This document shows positions 1 to 7,808 of a DNA stretch of 64,000 bases, one piece after another. A program made the translations under genes and the position numbers. Numbering within the stretch: the stretch's first letter is position 1; every line of letters starts with the position of its first letter. The notes beneath the pieces were generated by a model, which had not been told where the DNA came from, did not search any database, and saw only the letters and a list, made by a program, of their open reading frames with translations. The stretch spans positions 446,252 to 510,251 of the forward strand of contig NZ_KB851199.1 of assembly GCF_000368065.1 (NCBI RefSeq), given 5' to 3'. Source of the DNA: Acinetobacter seifertii. GTDB lineage: Bacteria > Pseudomonadota > Gammaproteobacteria > Pseudomonadales > Moraxellaceae.

Positions 1-772
1 ACCATTCACCTAACCATGGAATGACACCATCTTCGATTAAAGCTTTAAACGGTTCAGCCCAAGCAAATACTGCCTGAAAGACAATGAACATCATCACTGC
101 CAAGCTGAATAAACCCAACACAGGATGTAAGAAAATTCGATCTAGAAAATCAGTACGTTTATCATCATGATCAACAAAATGAACTACATCTTTAAAAATC
201 ATTTCGATTTTTTGATGATGTCCACCACTTAAACCACTTAGCTCTGTATGCGGTACGGTATATTTTTCTTGGTCAAGCGCATGCAATAAGTTTTCGATGC
301 CTGAGTTACGTACGGCAACCGTTTCAACAACTGGAACACCTAAACGCTCAGACAACTTCTGTGTATTGATTTGAATACCGCGACGACGCGCCTCATCCAT
401 CATATTCAATACAACCAGAATTGGGCGCCCTAATTCAATAATTTCAAGCACCAAACCCAAGTGCAGTTTTAAGTTGGTCGCATCGACAATACATAAAAAA
501 GCATCTTGCTGCCCTTCTTCGGCAATTTTGCCTTGGCAGACATCACGAGTGATTTCTTCATCGGGGCTAGTTGCCTGCAAACTATAGGTACCCGGCAAAT
601 CTAGTACACGAACGGCACGGCCAGAAGGTAACTGAAAGTTACCGACTTTACGCTCTACGGTTACACCCGCATAGTTAGCAACTTTTTGTCTTGTTCCAGT
701 TAGGTGGTTAAACAGTGAAGTTTTACCACAGTTTGGATTCCCAACAAGGGCAATACGTAGCGCATCCCTCAT
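1..772 (-). CDS. feoB: Ferrous iron transporter FeoB, N-terminal part (runs off the window)
   Basis: FeoB is the inner-membrane Fe(II) permease with an N-terminal GTP-binding domain. The translated minus strand starts MRDALRIALVGNPNCGKTS, so the G1 P-loop GNPNCGKTS sits at about residues 11-19; a G3 motif DLPGTYSL and a G4-like NMMD follow, typical of the FeoB G-domain. After about residue 200 a first hydrophobic segment begins (HPVLGLFSLAVMMFIVFQAVF) near the window edge. The C-terminal permease part is outside the window. The start ATG overlaps the feoA stop (ATGA), so the two genes are translationally coupled and share the promoter upstream of feoA. The identification is secure; only about the first 257 codons are visible. 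Confidence 0.96.
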   Translation of the reverse strand, partial: MRDALRIALVGNPNCGKTSLFNHLTGTRQKVANYAGVTVERKVGNFQLPSGRAVRVLDLPGTYSLQATSPDEEITRDVCQGKIAEEGQQDAFLCIVDATNLKLHLGLVLEIIELGRPILVVLNMMDEARRRGIQINTQKLSERLGVPVVETVAVRNSGIENLLHALDQEKYTVPHTELSGLSGGHHQKIEMIFKDVVHFVDHDDKRTDFLDRIFLHPVLGLFSLAVMMFIVFQAVFAWAEPFKALIEDGVIPWLGEW

Positions 773-1029
773 GCCGGTACTCCTTCTAACTGAATCTCGA
801 TTTTTTCCGCTTCCGCCTTACGTAAAGCGAAACGAGTAAAGCCAATTTGGATTAAGATCGGATCACCACCAAAAATACCCTTGGTAATCACTTCTATTCG
901 AGTACCTGGCACAAAGCCCAGACTTTCCAAACGAATTGCGACCAAATCTTCTTGCTCGGACGTTTCTGTCATCCGATCTACTTTGGTGATGGTAGCCGCT
1001 TGCTTCACTTTCAACGCTGATAAACGCAC
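769..1029 (-). CDS. feoA: Ferrous iron transport protein FeoA
   Basis: This is a small cytoplasmic SH3-fold protein of 86 residues that is needed for FeoB function. The fold signature is seen in the segment LESLGFVPGTRIEVITKG and the later GDPILIQIGFTRFALRKAEAEKI, which match the FeoA domain along its whole length. The TGA stop overlaps the feoB start by one base step (ATGA). The gene is the first of the feo operon, and a Fur-box-like sequence lies just upstream. No FeoC can be seen because the operon continues beyond the window. Confidence 0.95.
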   Translation of the reverse strand: MRLSALKVKQAATITKVDRMTETSEQEDLVAIRLESLGFVPGTRIEVITKGIFGGDPILIQIGFTRFALRKAEAEKIEIQLEGVPA

Positions 1030-1067
1030 CGCATCCGATCCTAAAACCTTTTTTTCTAGTATACATA

Positions 1068-1086
1068 TAAATGAGAATAATTACCA
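1068..1086 (-). promoter_or_regulatory. Candidate Fur box upstream of feoA
   Basis: The sequence AAATGAGAATAATTACCAA resembles the Fur consensus GATAATGATAATCATTATC, especially in the ATGAGAATAATTA core. It lies about 40 bases upstream of the feoA start, where repression of a ferrous iron uptake operon would be expected. The match is by eye and imperfect at the edges. Confidence 0.5.
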
Positions 1087-1173
1087 AATAAGGTTAAATT
1101 TCAATTCTCACCTACTTTAATCGACAAATCTTAAAGTTTCTTTTAAAGTACAGTGGTTTAGAGGATATTGTTT

Positions 1174-2094
1174 ATGATAAGTAAAAAACCGCGTATTCCG
1201 AGCCCTGTTCAAATTCCTGAACATTTGAGCTTTTTACAAGGTTTTCGTGACTATTTGGTTGCTCAAACAGTGAGTCCACATACTCGTAATGCTTATTTAT
1301 CTGACCTAATTCAATGTGCTGAACTTCATAAAAAAAATAGCTTGCCGAAATGGTCGAGTGATGACATTTCTGATGTCTTAATTGAACTTACCCAAATAGG
1401 AAAAAGTCCACGCTCAATCGCACGCTGCTTATCTGCCCTACGCCAGTTTTACAAATTTTTACGTGAACAAAAATTACGAAGCGATAACCCCGTAGCGACA
1501 CATCACTCACCCAAAATTGGCCGAGCTTTACCCAAAGATTTATCAGAAGAAGATGTAGAAGCACTGATTCAAGCGCCTGACATTACAACAGCTTTGGGGT
1601 TGCGTGACCGAGCGATGTTTGAAGTGCTTTATGCATGTGGTTTACGCGTTTCTGAGCTAATCAACCTACGCTTGGAGCTAATCAATTTAAAACAAGGCTA
1701 TTTACGTATTACGGGTAAAGGCAATAAAGAACGTTTGGTACCTTTAGGTCAATATGCTTGTGATTGGGTAGAGCGCTACTTAAGCGATGCACGTCCTCAA
1801 CTTTATAAAAGCTCAACTGACTATTTATTCTTAACTCAACATGGCGGAATCATGAGCCGTCAGAATTTTTGGTATGCGATTAAACGTTACGCCTTGCAAG
1901 CTAATATTCAAGCTGAACTATCGCCTCATACCTTACGCCACGCCTTTGCAACACACTTGCTCAATCACGGTGCTGACTTACGCGTAGTACAAATGTTATT
2001 GGGTCATAGCGACTTATCTACCACCCAAATCTATACCCATGTGGCACAAGTGAGAATGCAACAATTACATGAAAAACATCATCCTAGAGGTTAA
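1174..2094 (+). CDS. xerD: Tyrosine recombinase XerD
   Basis: XerD acts with XerC at dif to resolve chromosome dimers at division, under FtsK control. The protein has 306 residues from the ATG chosen here. That ATG follows GAGGA by eight bases; an in-frame TTG six bases upstream is too close to that ribosome-binding site. The N-terminal SAM-like core-binding domain covers about residues 14-108. The catalytic domain shows Arg158 (CGLRVSEL), Lys182 (GKGNKE), the HTLRHAFATHLL box with His252 and Arg255, His278 (LLGHSDL) and the nucleophile Tyr287 (TQIYTH). A DsbC-like gene follows, an order I associate with Acinetobacter. XerD rather than XerC is assigned from overall likeness and that context. 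Confidence 0.9.
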   Translation: MISKKPRIPSPVQIPEHLSFLQGFRDYLVAQTVSPHTRNAYLSDLIQCAELHKKNSLPKWSSDDISDVLIELTQIGKSPRSIARCLSALRQFYKFLREQKLRSDNPVATHHSPKIGRALPKDLSEEDVEALIQAPDITTALGLRDRAMFEVLYACGLRVSELINLRLELINLKQGYLRITGKGNKERLVPLGQYACDWVERYLSDARPQLYKSSTDYLFLTQHGGIMSRQNFWYAIKRYALQANIQAELSPHTLRHAFATHLLNHGADLRVVQMLLGHSDLSTTQIYTHVAQVRMQQLHEKHHPRG

Positions 2095-2240
2095 AATTTT
2101 TTAAGCGAATGATTTGAAATTCATCAAACAATCGTTTGATTTCGTTCACAAAGGTTAAGAAAGTTTTAACAATACACACTAGATTTTTTGTTATGCTTAG
2201 CAGCTTCTGACTATAAATACTGATGAAATAAGGGTTATCT

Positions 2241-3056
2241 ATGTCTTTTACCCGATCTCAACTTTTTCTTGCCTGTGCTTTGGCTTCTAGCTTGCTGTTC
2301 AGTGCTTGTTCTAAAGAAAACAAACCACAAAAAGAAGATGCACTCACAGCGACCGCACCTGCTACTGGGGAAGCGTCAACCATCATTGAACGCAATGCTA
2401 AACAGCGTTTAATTGAAACTTTGCAAAAACAATTTAAGAACGCAAATATCAACGCCAAAATTTTAGATATCAAGCCGACAGAAGTTCCTAATTTATATTG
2501 GGTAAATCTCGAAGGCATGACATCAATTTATACAACCAGTGATGGTAAATACCTGATTCAGGGTGATGTCATCCGTTTAGGTGGCAAAGAGCTGCATAAT
2601 ATTGGTGATAACCTGCAAGCTTCAGAAAATAAAAAGCATCTTGCTGCTTTAAAAAATGAAGATTTGATTGTTTACCCAGCGAAAGATGGTAAGGCTAAAC
2701 ATGTGATTTATGTGTTTACCGATGCAAGCTGTCCTTATTGTCATAAATTACATGAGCATTTAGCCGAGATTAATGAGAAAGGCATTGAGGTTCGTTACAT
2801 TGCTTGGCCACGTGGTGAACAATTTATGCCAACTATGGAAGCCGTTTGGTGTAGTGCAGACCGTAAAGCTGCATTTAACCAAGCTGTACAGGGCGTTAGT
2901 ATTCCGCCAGCTCAATGCAAAAACCCTGTCCGCGAACAATATCAACTTGGTTTAAACATGGGCGTGAATGGTACTCCTGCAATCTACAATGTTGATGGCG
3001 AGTACTTGGGTGGCTACTTAACACCAGATGAATTGATTAAAAAATTGAATAAATAA
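2241..3056 (+). CDS. dsbC: DsbC-type thiol:disulfide interchange lipoprotein
   Basis: This protein of 271 residues has an N-terminal DsbC dimerisation-like domain (about residues 50-130) and a C-terminal thioredoxin fold. The active site Cys164-Pro-Tyr-Cys167 (DASCPYCHKLHEHL) is clear, as is a cis-Pro loop near GVNGTPAIYN. DsbC isomerises wrong disulfides in periplasmic proteins. Unusually for DsbC, the signal peptide ends in a lipobox (LLFSAC, Cys23), so the protein is predicted to be a lipoprotein anchored in a membrane rather than soluble. A second cysteine pair (WCSADR...AQCKNP) is also present. It follows xerD and ends at a strong terminator. Confidence 0.88.
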   Translation: MSFTRSQLFLACALASSLLFSACSKENKPQKEDALTATAPATGEASTIIERNAKQRLIETLQKQFKNANINAKILDIKPTEVPNLYWVNLEGMTSIYTTSDGKYLIQGDVIRLGGKELHNIGDNLQASENKKHLAALKNEDLIVYPAKDGKAKHVIYVFTDASCPYCHKLHEHLAEINEKGIEVRYIAWPRGEQFMPTMEAVWCSADRKAAFNQAVQGVSIPPAQCKNPVREQYQLGLNMGVNGTPAIYNVDGEYLGGYLTPDELIKKLNK

Positions 3057-3096
3057 TATTCGCCAAGCTGATGAATGATTAATCAGTCATCCCTTC

Positions 3097-3134
3097 AACA
3101 AAGCGCTGCTCATATTGCAGCGCTTTGTTTTTTC
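3097..3134 (+). terminator. Rho-independent terminator after dsbC
   Basis: A 13-base stem AACAAAGCGCTGC pairs with GCAGCGCTTTGTT around a seven-base loop, followed by a T run. It lies 40 bases downstream of the dsbC stop. Confidence 0.9.
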
Positions 3135-3221
3135 AATAATTAATACTTTTTCCACCAATGTTTAAAGACTGATCTAATCAGCTTTTCCGAACATCGCACT
3201 CTAATTGATTGAACAAGCATG

Positions 3222-3249
3222 AAAAGCGCTAGAGTCTGGCGTTTTTTTT
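3222..3249 (+). terminator. Terminator-like hairpin in the hom leader
   Basis: AAAGCGCTAG and CTGGCGTTTT form a ten-pair stem (two G-T pairs) around a three-base loop, followed by an unbroken T run. It lies about 52 bases upstream of the hom start, after the dsbC terminator, so it is not needed to end dsbC transcripts. It could end a short leader transcript and act as an attenuator, or be a second dsbC terminator. Confidence 0.6.
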
Positions 3250-3300
3250 AGCTATGATCTAGCTTCAACTAAATGATTAAATGATGATATGGAGTGTGAC

Positions 3301-4602
3301 GTGAAACCAGTTCGCCTGGCAATACTCGGTTTAGGAACCGTAGGTGGAGGAGCCCTTAAACTACTACAAGAAAATGCCGCTGAAATTAAACGTCGCACCG
3401 GTCGAGAAATTCAAATTACCCACGTTGGAACACGTCGCCCTCGTCCAGATCTTGAATTAGAAGGGATTAAACAAAGCGCGGACTTACTTGACATCGTTCG
3501 TCAACCAGACGTTGATGTGGTTGTAGAAGTGATGGGTGGGATCCACCCTGCTTACGAAGTCATTATGGAAGCGATCAAACACGGCAAACAAGTCGTGACT
3601 GCAAATAAAGCCTTACTCGCTGAACATGGCAATGAACTATTTAAAGCAGCTGAAGACAATGCTGTACAAATTGCTTATGAAGCAGCAGTAGCTGGCGGTA
3701 TTCCAATTATTAAAGTGATTCGTGAAGGCCTTGCTGCAAACCATATTGAATGGTTAGCAGGCATTATTAATGGTACAGGCAACTTTATTCTGACTGAAAT
3801 GCGTGAAAAAGGTCGTGCATTTGATGATGTATTAAAAGAAGCTCAAGAACTCGGTTATGCAGAAGCAGATCCAACTTTTGACGTTGAAGGTATTGATGCT
3901 GCGCACAAGCTTACCATTTTAGCGTCTTGTGCGTTTGGTATTCCTCTTCAGTTTGATAAAGTTTATACCGAAGGTATCAGCAAAATCACTGCGCAAGATG
4001 TGAAATATGCCGAAGAGCTTGGTTTCCGCATTAAACACCTAGGAATTGCACGCCGTGCTGAAAAGGGTATTGAACTACGTGTTCACCCAACGCTTATTCC
4101 AGATGAGCAGCTTATTGCAAATGTAAACGGTGTTAAAAATGCTGTATTAGTTCAAGCGCATGCTGTAGGTCCAACGCTTTATTACGGTGCTGGTGCTGGT
4201 GCTGGCCCAACAGCTTCCGCTGTTGTTGCCGATGTAATTGATATTGTTCGTGACATCTCTTATACCGAAGATGGCGCAGGAACAATTCCTCAGCTGGCTT
4301 TTGAAGCATTAACAAATGTGCCAATTTTAAGCCGCGAAGAAATGACCACAGGTTATTACATCCGCTTAAATGCTGAAGATCAGACTGGTGTACTTGCAGA
4401 TGTAACGACCATCTTAAGCCGTGCTGGAATCAGCATTGATGCCATCATGCAACAATCCCGCTTAAAAGACCTTATTCCAATCGTGATTTTGACCGATCCA
4501 ATCGTTGAATCAAAAATGGATGACGCTCTTGCGCAAATTCAAGCATTACCTGCTATTCGTGGCGAAATCGTAAGAATTCGTTTAGAATCGCTCGATAGTT
4601 AA
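3301..4602 (+). CDS. hom: Homoserine dehydrogenase
   Basis: The enzyme reduces aspartate semialdehyde to homoserine, the branch point to threonine and methionine. The nucleotide-binding motif ILGLGTVGGG is at the N-terminus, the dimerisation/catalytic domain follows (GIINGTGNFILTEM, ADPTFDVEGIDAAHK), and a C-terminal ACT domain (YYIRLNAEDQTGVLADV) suggests feedback control by threonine. A GTG start was chosen because GGAG lies six bases before it; an ATG four codons upstream has no ribosome-binding site of its own. The protein then has 433 residues, the usual length for monofunctional Hom. thrC follows after 54 bases, so the two probably form an operon. A terminator-like hairpin lies in the leader. 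Confidence 0.95.
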   Translation: MKPVRLAILGLGTVGGGALKLLQENAAEIKRRTGREIQITHVGTRRPRPDLELEGIKQSADLLDIVRQPDVDVVVEVMGGIHPAYEVIMEAIKHGKQVVTANKALLAEHGNELFKAAEDNAVQIAYEAAVAGGIPIIKVIREGLAANHIEWLAGIINGTGNFILTEMREKGRAFDDVLKEAQELGYAEADPTFDVEGIDAAHKLTILASCAFGIPLQFDKVYTEGISKITAQDVKYAEELGFRIKHLGIARRAEKGIELRVHPTLIPDEQLIANVNGVKNAVLVQAHAVGPTLYYGAGAGAGPTASAVVADVIDIVRDISYTEDGAGTIPQLAFEALTNVPILSREEMTTGYYIRLNAEDQTGVLADVTTILSRAGISIDAIMQQSRLKDLIPIVILTDPIVESKMDDALAQIQALPAIRGEIVRIRLESLDS

Positions 4603-4656
4603 TCAGGTTGAGGGAAAGATTCCCTCTCCCGCTTCACCTCTAATTGGAACACCATC

Positions 4657-5796
4657 ATGTCTAATGCCAATCGTTATACTGGTCTTGTAGATCGTTATCG
4701 TGACCGTTTGCCAGTTTCGGCAACTACTCGTGCTATCTCTTTGGGTGAGGGCAACACCCCACTCATTAAACTTGAGAATATTCCACGTATTATTGGCAAA
4801 GATGTTGAAATTTATGTGAAATATGAGGGTTTAAACCCGACTGGTTCATTTAAAGACCGTGGTATGACCATGGCTGTAACCAAAGCGGTTGAAGAAGGCT
4901 CTAAAGCGATTATCTGTGCATCTACTGGTAACACTTCTGCTGCTGCTGCTGCATACGCTGCTCGCGCTGGTATCAAAGCATTTGTTTTGATTCCGGAAGG
5001 CAAAATTGCGATGGGTAAAATGGCGCAAGCGATGATGTATGGTGCGATCACTATGCAAATCCGCGGTAACTTCGATGATGGTATGCGTCTTGTAAAAGAA
5101 GTGGCTGATCAAGCACCTGTAACGATTGTAAACTCAATCAACCCTTACCGTTTGCAAGGTCAAAAAACCATTGCTTATGAAATCGTTGAAGCTTTGGGCC
5201 GTGCGCCTGATTATCACTGCTTGCCAGTAGGTAACGCAGGTAACATCACAGCTCACTGGATGGGTTATACAGAAGCTGTAGCAAACCAACCTGCTGATCA
5301 GTTCGAACAAGTTATTTACGATGCTGCGACTGATCAATTCACTGGCCCTAAACCAGAAGGCTTACCAACAATGGTAGGTTACCAAGCTTCTGGCGCAGCT
5401 CCATTCTTACGTGGTGCTCCAGTTGAAAGCCCTGAAACAGTTGCAACTGCAATCCGTATTGGTAACCCACAAAGCTGGAACCATGCAAAAGCTGTGGTAC
5501 GTGACTCTAAAGGCTGGTTTGATGAACTTCAAGACAGCGAGATTTTAGAAGCTCAACGCTTACTTTCTATGTATGAAGGTGTATTTGTTGAGCCAGCGTC
5601 TGCTGCTTCTATCGGCGGTGCAATCCGTGACATTAAAGCGGGTAAAATTGCTGAAGGTTCTGTCATCGTATGTACAGTAACTGGTAATGGCTTGAAAGAT
5701 CCTGATACTGCAATCAAACAATGTGCTGATGCAGTGATGTTGTCAATTGATGCAACAATGGACCAAGTAAAAGATTCGATTTTATCTAATATGTAA
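4657..5796 (+). CDS. thrC: Threonine synthase
   Basis: This PLP enzyme converts O-phosphohomoserine to threonine, the last step of the pathway begun by hom. Its 379 residues fit the shorter ThrC class (about 350-380). PTGSFKDRGM carries the PLP-binding Lys66, and STGNTSAAAAAYAARAG is the phosphate-binding loop region. GNAGNITAHWMGY and VTGNGLKDPD complete the fold-type II signature. The gene is directly downstream of hom with no terminator between them, and two terminators follow it. Confidence 0.95.
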   Translation: MSNANRYTGLVDRYRDRLPVSATTRAISLGEGNTPLIKLENIPRIIGKDVEIYVKYEGLNPTGSFKDRGMTMAVTKAVEEGSKAIICASTGNTSAAAAAYAARAGIKAFVLIPEGKIAMGKMAQAMMYGAITMQIRGNFDDGMRLVKEVADQAPVTIVNSINPYRLQGQKTIAYEIVEALGRAPDYHCLPVGNAGNITAHWMGYTEAVANQPADQFEQVIYDAATDQFTGPKPEGLPTMVGYQASGAAPFLRGAPVESPETVATAIRIGNPQSWNHAKAVVRDSKGWFDELQDSEILEAQRLLSMYEGVFVEPASAASIGGAIRDIKAGKIAEGSVIVCTVTGNGLKDPDTAIKQCADAVMLSIDATMDQVKDSILSNM

Positions 5797-5814
5797 GATC
5801 TGAGTTTTTATAAG

Positions 5815-5843
5815 AAACGGCTGTTTAATACGGCCGTTTTTTT
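5815..5843 (+). terminator. Rho-independent terminator after thrC
   Basis: AAACGGC and GCCGTTT form the stem and a run of T follows. It lies 19 bases after the thrC stop. Confidence 0.8.
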
Positions 5844-5863
5844 ATGTCTTTTTTATATCCATA

Positions 5864-5893
5864 AAAAAACGCTTCTTGATAGAAGCGTTTTTT
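5864..5893 (-). terminator. Terminator of the PBP7/8 gene
   Basis: AAAAAACGCTTCT pairs with AGAAGCGTTTTTT around TGAT. The A and T runs on both sides let it work in either direction; it sits 12 bases past the stop of the minus-strand endopeptidase gene. Confidence 0.85.
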
Positions 5894-5904
5894 AAATATT
5901 GAAC

Positions 5905-6951
5905 TTAAATACGTTTTGGCAAATTACTCAACCAACCCAATAAGTTAGTTGCATCGTTATTACGTGCCTGTGTACTTGGCTCACCAAGCAATACAATCAC
6001 TGCTGGACGTGAGTTTACAGTCGTATGCATCACGACACAGCGACCGGCTTCATTGATATAACCAGTTTTTGACAAGTTGATATTCCAACCACCATTACGC
6101 ACTAGCGCATTGGTATTGTTAGATTTCAACACGCGATAACCCAAGTTAAAATCATAAGTCGGTGTAGTTGAGAATTGACGGATTAAACCATACTGAGATG
6201 CTGTACTCGCCAAAATTCCTAAATCACGTGCAGAAGAAACATTGCGTGGGTCTAAACCAGTTGATTCATAATAATGAGTTGCACTCATACCCAAAGAACG
6301 TGCTTTAGCATTCATCGCTGCTACGAATGCAGGACGACCACCCGGATAAGTACGCGCTAAAGCTGCTGCTGCTGGGTTTTCAGATTTCATTAGAGCAAAC
6401 AGAAGAACTTCTGCACGGTTCATCTTGTCGCCAACACGTAAGGTTGAGCTTGAGTTTTTACCATTTGCACCAGCAAAATCAATTTGCTCAAGTGTAATTT
6501 CTTCTGACATGTTTAAACGCGCATCTGCCGTTACAACTGCTGTCATTAATTTGGTAATAGACGCAATCGGTACCGATGCATTGGTATTTTTACTATAAAG
6601 AACCTCACCTGTTTGCGCATCCATGACAAGTGCAGCACGTGCACTTACACTCGGCTGGGCATTAAAACCCCCGGTATCACGAATTGGAGCAACTCTAGGT
6701 GTAGAGCTAATAACTTTCGGTGCATTACTGCCACGCAAAGTTGTAGTTACAGATGTTGAACCTTGCGGAGTTGGCTCATCATCTTCATCATTTAAAAGTT
6801 GACTAGCATCCGCTGCCGACCAATTTAAACTTGCAGTACCAGTACTCCCTGAGGACGGGTTATTGACGAGTTCTGCAAAGCTTGTTGAACTCAAACTAAG
6901 CAAAATAGACATGCTTAGCACATGCATTAAAGACTTTTTAGAATTTTTCAC
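5905..6951 (-). CDS. pbpG: D-alanyl-D-alanine endopeptidase, PBP7/8 type
   Basis: This is a periplasmic low-molecular-mass penicillin-binding protein that cuts D-Ala-meso-DAP crosslinks in peptidoglycan. The signal peptide probably ends at SFA (about residue 26). A low-complexity stretch rich in Ser, Thr and acidic residues (about 30-80) precedes the S11 peptidase domain. The catalytic motifs are Ser131-Ile-Thr-Lys134, Ser190-Glu-Asn192 and Lys295-Thr-Gly297. The C-terminus lacks the extra domain and amphipathic helix of PBP5, which supports PBP7/8. I recall PBP7/8 (pbpG) being linked to serum survival in A. baumannii. It is transcribed divergently from gacA. Confidence 0.9.
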   Translation of the reverse strand: MKNSKKSLMHVLSMSILLSLSSTSFAELVNNPSSGSTGTASLNWSAADASQLLNDEDDEPTPQGSTSVTTTLRGSNAPKVISSTPRVAPIRDTGGFNAQPSVSARAALVMDAQTGEVLYSKNTNASVPIASITKLMTAVVTADARLNMSEEITLEQIDFAGANGKNSSSTLRVGDKMNRAEVLLFALMKSENPAAAALARTYPGGRPAFVAAMNAKARSLGMSATHYYESTGLDPRNVSSARDLGILASTASQYGLIRQFSTTPTYDFNLGYRVLKSNNTNALVRNGGWNINLSKTGYINEAGRCVVMHTTVNSRPAVIVLLGEPSTQARNNDATNLLGWLSNLPKRI

Positions 6952-7162
6952 GGCACAATACTCGACTCAGGGTGACACACATTTGCGCTTACTATCATTA
7001 TGCCTTACATTTGAGATATAAGGTATAAAGGTTTACCGACACAATTGTGCACAACTATTCGCTCACTATAGAAGAATAGGATTGCTAATTTTGTCATTCC
7101 ATTGCAAGCTTATTTTGCTTTATGTAACAAAAAACTTGTTTTTTGAAAGAAAGGAGGTCTTC

Positions 7163-7798
7163 TTGATTACAGTTTTAGTTGTCGATGACCATGAACTGGT
7201 ACGTACGGGTATTTGCCGTATGTTAGAAGATCATGCAGATGTTGAGGTAATTGGACAAGCCGAATCTGGGGAAGAAGCAATTGCTATCGTTCGCCAACAA
7301 CATCCGCAAGTCGTACTACTTGATGTCAACATGCCGGGCATCGGTGGCGTAGAAACAACTCGTCGTTTATTACAAACAGCTCCAGAGACGAAAGTCATTG
7401 CTGTGAGCGGCCTTGCCGAAGAACCCTACCCGTCTTTATTGCTAAAAGCCGGTGCAAAAGGTTATATCACCAAGGGGGCACCAATTGCCGAGATGGTTCG
7501 TGCAATTAACAAAGTGATGCAAGGTGGTAAATATTTTAGTGCTGATATTGCCGAACAACTAGCAAGCTCATATTTATACGACACCCAACAATCCCCTTTT
7601 GATTCGTTATCAGAACGTGAAATGCAAGTTGCCATGATGGTTGTCAACTGCATTAGCGCACAAGAAATTGCCGATAAACTTTTTGTGAGCGTGAAAACTG
7701 TAAATACTTACCGTTATCGTATTTTTGAAAAGTTAGCAATTGATAGCGATGTAAAACTTACACATCTTGCGATTCGCTACGGTCTGATTAAACCATAA
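7163..7798 (+). CDS. gacA: Response regulator GacA
   Basis: GacA is the NarL/FixJ-type response regulator of the GacS-GacA system. It usually acts by switching on small RNAs that titrate CsrA/RsmA. The receiver domain has Asp8, Asp9 and phosphoacceptor Asp54 (LLDVNMPG), and a LuxR-type HTH lies at about residues 145-205 (LSEREMQVAMMVVN, VSVKTVNTYRYRIFEKL). The start is a TTG placed five bases after a near-perfect AGGAGG; longer in-frame versions begin in AT-rich sequence with no ribosome-binding site. This gives 211 residues, the usual GacA length. The gene leads directly into pilS (10-base gap). The sensor GacS is not in the window. A candidate target RNA lies at 55690-55811. Confidence 0.92.
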   Translation: MITVLVVDDHELVRTGICRMLEDHADVEVIGQAESGEEAIAIVRQQHPQVVLLDVNMPGIGGVETTRRLLQTAPETKVIAVSGLAEEPYPSLLLKAGAKGYITKGAPIAEMVRAINKVMQGGKYFSADIAEQLASSYLYDTQQSPFDSLSEREMQVAMMVVNCISAQEIADKLFVSVKTVNTYRYRIFEKLAIDSDVKLTHLAIRYGLIKP

Positions 7799-7808
7799 TC
7801 AGACTTAC

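Noticed and set aside
1168..1173. Longer xerD beginning at TTG
   Set aside because: It would put the start two bases after GAGGA; the ATG six bases on has proper spacing.
3135..3220. Threonine/isoleucine leader peptide upstream of hom
   Set aside because: The only short frame (MFKD) lacks Thr or Ile codons; classical thr attenuation is not supported.
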